Shown here in pieces: positions 5,496 through 7,539 of a stretch of DNA of 7,539 bases. Both the position numbers and the translations under genes were made by a program. The stretch is taken from the NCBI GenBank assembly GCA_023249275.1, contig JAHFCV010000120.1, positions 1 to 7,539 on the forward strand, read 5' to 3'. Source of the DNA: Candidatus Methanoperedens sp. (GTDB lineage: Archaea; Halobacteriota; Methanosarcinia; Methanosarcinales; Methanoperedenaceae). How positions within the stretch are numbered: the stretch's first letter is position 1; every line of letters starts with the position of its first letter. The notes below the pieces were generated by a model. The model saw nothing but the letters and a program-made list of their open reading frames with translations, was not told where the DNA came from and did not search any database.

Positions 5496-5951
5496 CCTGG
5501 CATGCGACCTGACAAACTCCAGGCAGAATGAGAATACCTGATTATTCTCTTCTTTTAAAACGCTTGCAGGTCTTTCCTCATAGGTTTTGTATTGCCGCAG
5601 TCTTCTACTGTAAAGCTCTTTTCTGAATTCGTAGGATTCTTCCGGTGTATAATTGAAACGGTAGCCATTCTTTTTCAGGAAAAGTTCCACAGCATACAGG
5701 GCAGTCCTGTGATTTCCATCCGGGAATGCCTGCAATAGGATTATGTTCTTAAGGTAGTATGCTGCGATTTCAAGAATATCACGATTCGGAGTGTATTCTA
5801 TCAGCTTTTCGAGTTCATATTGTTTGATTGGATAGTCGCAACTTCCAGTGTATTCTATCCGAGGGTCTCTTAGAGCATCCTCTTTAAGTTCATTGTTAAT
5901 ATCCAATAAATTCTCTAAAGTGAGTAGTTCGGTTGGCTCAATAGGTGCCAT
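5487..5951 (-). CDS. Fic/Doc-fold protein with altered catalytic motif
   Basis: A 154-residue all-helical protein of the Fic/Doc superfamily. Active members transfer AMP or phosphate (or related groups) to target proteins and include toxins such as Doc. The core helix and loop are visible at 66-92: YLKNIILL, then QAFPDGNHRTA and LYAVELFLKKNGYRF. The anion-binding part DGNxR (Asp78, Gly79, Asn80, Arg82) and Phe76 are intact. Position 74, where the family has its catalytic His (HxFx[DE]GNxR), is Gln. The length fits a compact Doc-like form, with no separate domain and no clear inhibitory S/TxxxExN helix. The start is ATG 5951; AT-rich TTATGTATTTATGG lies about 15-28 nt upstream. It may be catalytically impaired or use different chemistry. 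No recognised antitoxin lies next to it. Confidence 0.85.
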   Translation of the reverse strand: MAPIEPTELLTLENLLDINNELKEDALRDPRIEYTGSCDYPIKQYELEKLIEYTPNRDILEIAAYYLKNIILLQAFPDGNHRTALYAVELFLKKNGYRFNYTPEESYEFRKELYSRRLRQYKTYEERPASVLKEENNQVFSFCLEFVRSHARLT

Positions 5952-5965
5952 TAGGGGTCTCTTTC

Positions 5966-5980
5966 CATAAATACATAAAG
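5966..5980. promoter_or_regulatory. Divergent TATA-like region between Fic-like gene and ahbD
   Basis: CATAAATACATAAAG in a 60-bp spacer reads as a TATA-like element on both strands. For the minus-strand Fic-like gene it is 15-29 nt from the ATG, suggesting a near-leaderless transcript. For ahbD it is about 40 nt from the GTG start, which predicts a leader of around 12-15 nt. No operator is apparent. Confidence 0.35.
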
Positions 5981-6011
5981 GTTAAGGTAACAAAGGATAA
6001 TGCCGTAATGC

Positions 6012-7085
6012 GTGATTCGATTGATAGAAACTAAAGTCAGACCACCGAGGCTTATTGCATGGGAGCTAACAAACGCCTGCAATCTTGCATGTATCCACTG
6101 CAGGGCATCGGCTATTAAAGAACCGACACCTGATGAATTATCCACTGCTGAAGCAAAACATTTTGTGGATGAACTGGTCGAATATAAACCTATTATTATC
6201 CTGACCGGGGGCGAGCCGCTTCTGCGGGCTGATGTTTATGACATTGCCAGATATGCAACCGGGCGTGGGCTAAGAGTAGTATTAGCTACCAATGGAACGC
6301 TTCTTACTCCTGATATTGCCAGACGGTTAAAAGAGGTTGGAATACAGCGCGTGAGCATAAGCATAGACGGCGCAAATGCCAGGACGCATGATGCTTTCAG
6401 GGGAGAGACCGGCGCATTTGAGGCTGCTCTGGGGGGAATAGACATTCTTAAAAAAGAGGGATTGGGTTTCCAGATAAATACCACAATTACAAAAAGAAAT
6501 CTCGGGGAAATCCCCCGTATTTACGACCTGGCTCTTGAGTTAAAAGCCTCGGCGCTGCACATATTCCTGCTTGTTCCGACAGGCAGGGGCGAGGAAATTG
6601 TCGAGGATGAGATTCCACCAGATGAATACGAGCGCGTGCTCAACTGGTTCTATGATAGAAGCAAGGATAAAAGGCTCCAGTTAAAAGCCACATGCGCCCC
6701 GCATTATTTCAGGATTATGCGCCAGCGCGCAAAGGCGGAAGGAATCAGGATTACTCCTGAGACCCACGGGCTTGAAGCCATGACAAAAGGATGCCTCGGC
6801 GGCTCTGCTTTTTGCTTTGTTTCAAGCAAGGGCGACGTTTACCCGTGCGGATACCTGCCTGCGCTGGCGGGGAATATCAGGCAGAAACCTTTCAAGATGA
6901 TATGGGAAAAGTCAAAAGTTTTCAACGACCTTCGCGACCCGGACATGCTTAAAGGTAAATGCGGAAAATGCGAGTACCGTACCGTGTGCGGGGGTTGCCG
7001 TGCGCGGGCGTATGCAGCAACGGGGGATTACCTGGATGAGGAGCCGTATTGCACGTATGTGCCTGTGAAAGCGGTGAGGGCATGA
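6012..7085 (+). CDS. ahbD: AhbD, radical SAM heme synthase of the siroheme route
   Basis: Radical SAM enzyme of the alternative heme pathway. It oxidatively decarboxylates two propionates of Fe-coproporphyrin III to vinyl groups, giving heme b in the cytosol. At 357 residues it is of usual size. The PRLIAWELTNAC start leads to the Cys23-x3-Cys27-x2-Cys30 cluster motif, then GGEP (66-69), LATNGTLL (91-98), SISIDGA (115-121), QINTTIT (154-160), and HIFLLVPTGRG and CAPHYFRI, both characteristic of AhbD. C-terminal Cys residues (261, 268, 279, 317, 320, 326, 329, 347), with CGGCRARAY, fit an auxiliary Fe-S cluster. I prefer AhbD to the deacetylase AhbC because of the CAPHYFRI and VYPCGYL blocks. 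The start is GTG 6012; an in-frame TAA at 6006-6008 rules out a longer form. The next gene overlaps by 4 nt. Confidence 0.93.
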   Translation: MIRLIETKVRPPRLIAWELTNACNLACIHCRASAIKEPTPDELSTAEAKHFVDELVEYKPIIILTGGEPLLRADVYDIARYATGRGLRVVLATNGTLLTPDIARRLKEVGIQRVSISIDGANARTHDAFRGETGAFEAALGGIDILKKEGLGFQINTTITKRNLGEIPRIYDLALELKASALHIFLLVPTGRGEEIVEDEIPPDEYERVLNWFYDRSKDKRLQLKATCAPHYFRIMRQRAKAEGIRITPETHGLEAMTKGCLGGSAFCFVSSKGDVYPCGYLPALAGNIRQKPFKMIWEKSKVFNDLRDPDMLKGKCGKCEYRTVCGGCRARAYAATGDYLDEEPYCTYVPVKAVRA

Positions 7086-7537
7086 TTTCCCTGGATGAAG
7101 TTGATAAGAAGATATTGAATGCGATTCAGCTTGATTTCCCGCTTGTCCACAAACCATTTGAGGAGCTTGGCAAGTCTCTCGGGTTAAAAGAGGAGGAAGT
7201 AATAAAGCGAATCAAGCGTCTCCAAAACGAGGGGGCTATCAGGCGCATAGGTCCCATAATCAGCACCAAGAAAACAGGAGGTGTGAGCACGCTTGTGGCG
7301 ATGAAGGTGCCGGAGGAGCGTGTGGATGAGGTTGCGGGGATTATTAATGAGTATGAGGAAGTTTCGCATAATTATTTAAGACCTGCGAATTACAATATCT
7401 GGTTCACGCTTTCGGCTGAGAGTGAGGAGAGGATGCGGGAGATTCTGGGGGAGATTTCCGGGAAAACGGGGTGTGAGGTCAGGAATTTGCCTACGAAGAG
7501 GCTGTTCAAGATTGGGGTGAAGTTTAATATTAAATAG
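7082..7537 (+). CDS. ahbA: Siroheme decarboxylase subunit (AhbA/AhbB, Lrp-like)
   Basis: One subunit of the heterodimer that removes two acetate carboxyls from siroheme, giving 12,18-didecarboxysiroheme, the first committed step of the Ahb heme pathway. At 151 residues it is the normal size. An AsnC/Lrp-type helix-turn-helix (about 20-55, with PFEELGKSLGL and EGAIRRIG) precedes the ligand-binding domain: STLVAMKVP (69-77), VSHNYLRPANYNIWFTL (94-110, conserved His96) and LPTKRLFKIGVKF. The NYLR..YNIWFT form suggests the alpha subunit, AhbA, rather than AhbB, and the partner should lie just beyond the window; this subunit choice is less certain than the family. ATG 7082 overlaps the ahbD stop (ATGA), implying coupled translation. 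A TTG at 7049 in the same frame would lie inside ahbD and is unlikely. Confidence 0.85.
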   Translation: MISLDEVDKKILNAIQLDFPLVHKPFEELGKSLGLKEEEVIKRIKRLQNEGAIRRIGPIISTKKTGGVSTLVAMKVPEERVDEVAGIINEYEEVSHNYLRPANYNIWFTLSAESEERMREILGEISGKTGCEVRNLPTKRLFKIGVKFNIK

Positions 7538-7539
7538 TT

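Noticed and set aside
5346..5951. Classical Phd-Doc type toxin-antitoxin module
   Set aside because: The small ORF is convergent rather than upstream in tandem, shows no Phd/AbrB-like motif, and the Fic motif lacks the catalytic His.
5951..6145. Minus-strand 64-codon frame upstream of the Fic-like gene and opposite the ahbD start
   Set aside because: It covers the highly conserved AhbD N terminus on the other strand and has no start signals of its own.
7049..7081. TTG start extending the siroheme decarboxylase subunit by 11 residues
   Set aside because: The extension lies inside the ahbD C-terminal coding region. The ATG at 7082 gives a family-typical start and a normal ATGA coupling.
6012..7085. 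AhbC (12,18-didecarboxysiroheme deacetylase) as identity for the radical SAM gene
   Set aside because: The CAPHYFRI, GCLGG..FCFVS and VYPCGYL blocks and the PRLIAWE start match AhbD-type heme synthases better than AhbC.
1..7539. CRISPR array, tRNA, rRNA or prophage genes
   Set aside because: No regularly spaced repeats, no tRNA-like cloverleaf and no phage structural genes were seen by eye on either strand.

Overview
The window looks archaeal, most likely a cytochrome-rich methanogen or methane oxidiser of the Methanosarcinales type (for example a Methanoperedens-like organism). That placement is inferred. It rests on an archaeal-type peptidyl-tRNA hydrolase (Pth2), the siroheme-dependent (Ahb) heme pathway, TATA-like boxes placed so that transcripts would be leaderless, and small archaeal-style hypothetical genes. 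No rRNA or other phylogenetic marker is present to confirm it.

Layout. Positions 1-64 hold an imperfect palindromic repeat, possibly the end of a dispersed element. A DUF1015 gene (186-1478) and a DUF169 gene (1515-2123) follow in tandem on +. Next is a gene for a membrane-anchored protein of unknown function (2184-3985) that has been split by a complete 1,043-bp IS481-like insertion sequence (2487-3529). The insertion has a perfect 15-bp target duplication and well-conserved terminal inverted repeats, and the two gene halves are still in the same frame. Then comes a two-gene unit on +: a small unknown protein (4053-4388) and pth2 (4390-4737). Pth2 converges on a minus-strand pair made of a CoA-binding-domain protein (4747-5139) and, upstream and overlapping by 4 nt, a CcmD-like single-span membrane protein of about 41-44 residues (5136-5261). 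A 49-codon basic ORF (5346-5495) runs divergently from that pair and overlaps tail-to-tail with a Fic/Doc-fold gene (5487-5951, minus). That Fic protein carries Gln in place of the catalytic His. The window ends with ahbD (6012-7085) and an overlapping siroheme decarboxylase subunit gene (7082-7537).

How the genes fit together. The right-hand end is a heme module: the siroheme decarboxylase subunit acts early and AhbD does the last step to heme b. The CcmD-like protein about 0.75 kb away fits the use of that heme in cytochrome c maturation. The left half is a set of uncharacterised conserved proteins and a recent transposition scar. I see no phage, CRISPR or conjugative module. The most interesting points are the clean in-frame gene interruption, the hidden CcmD-like gene coupled to a CoA-binding protein, and the Fic protein without its catalytic histidine.
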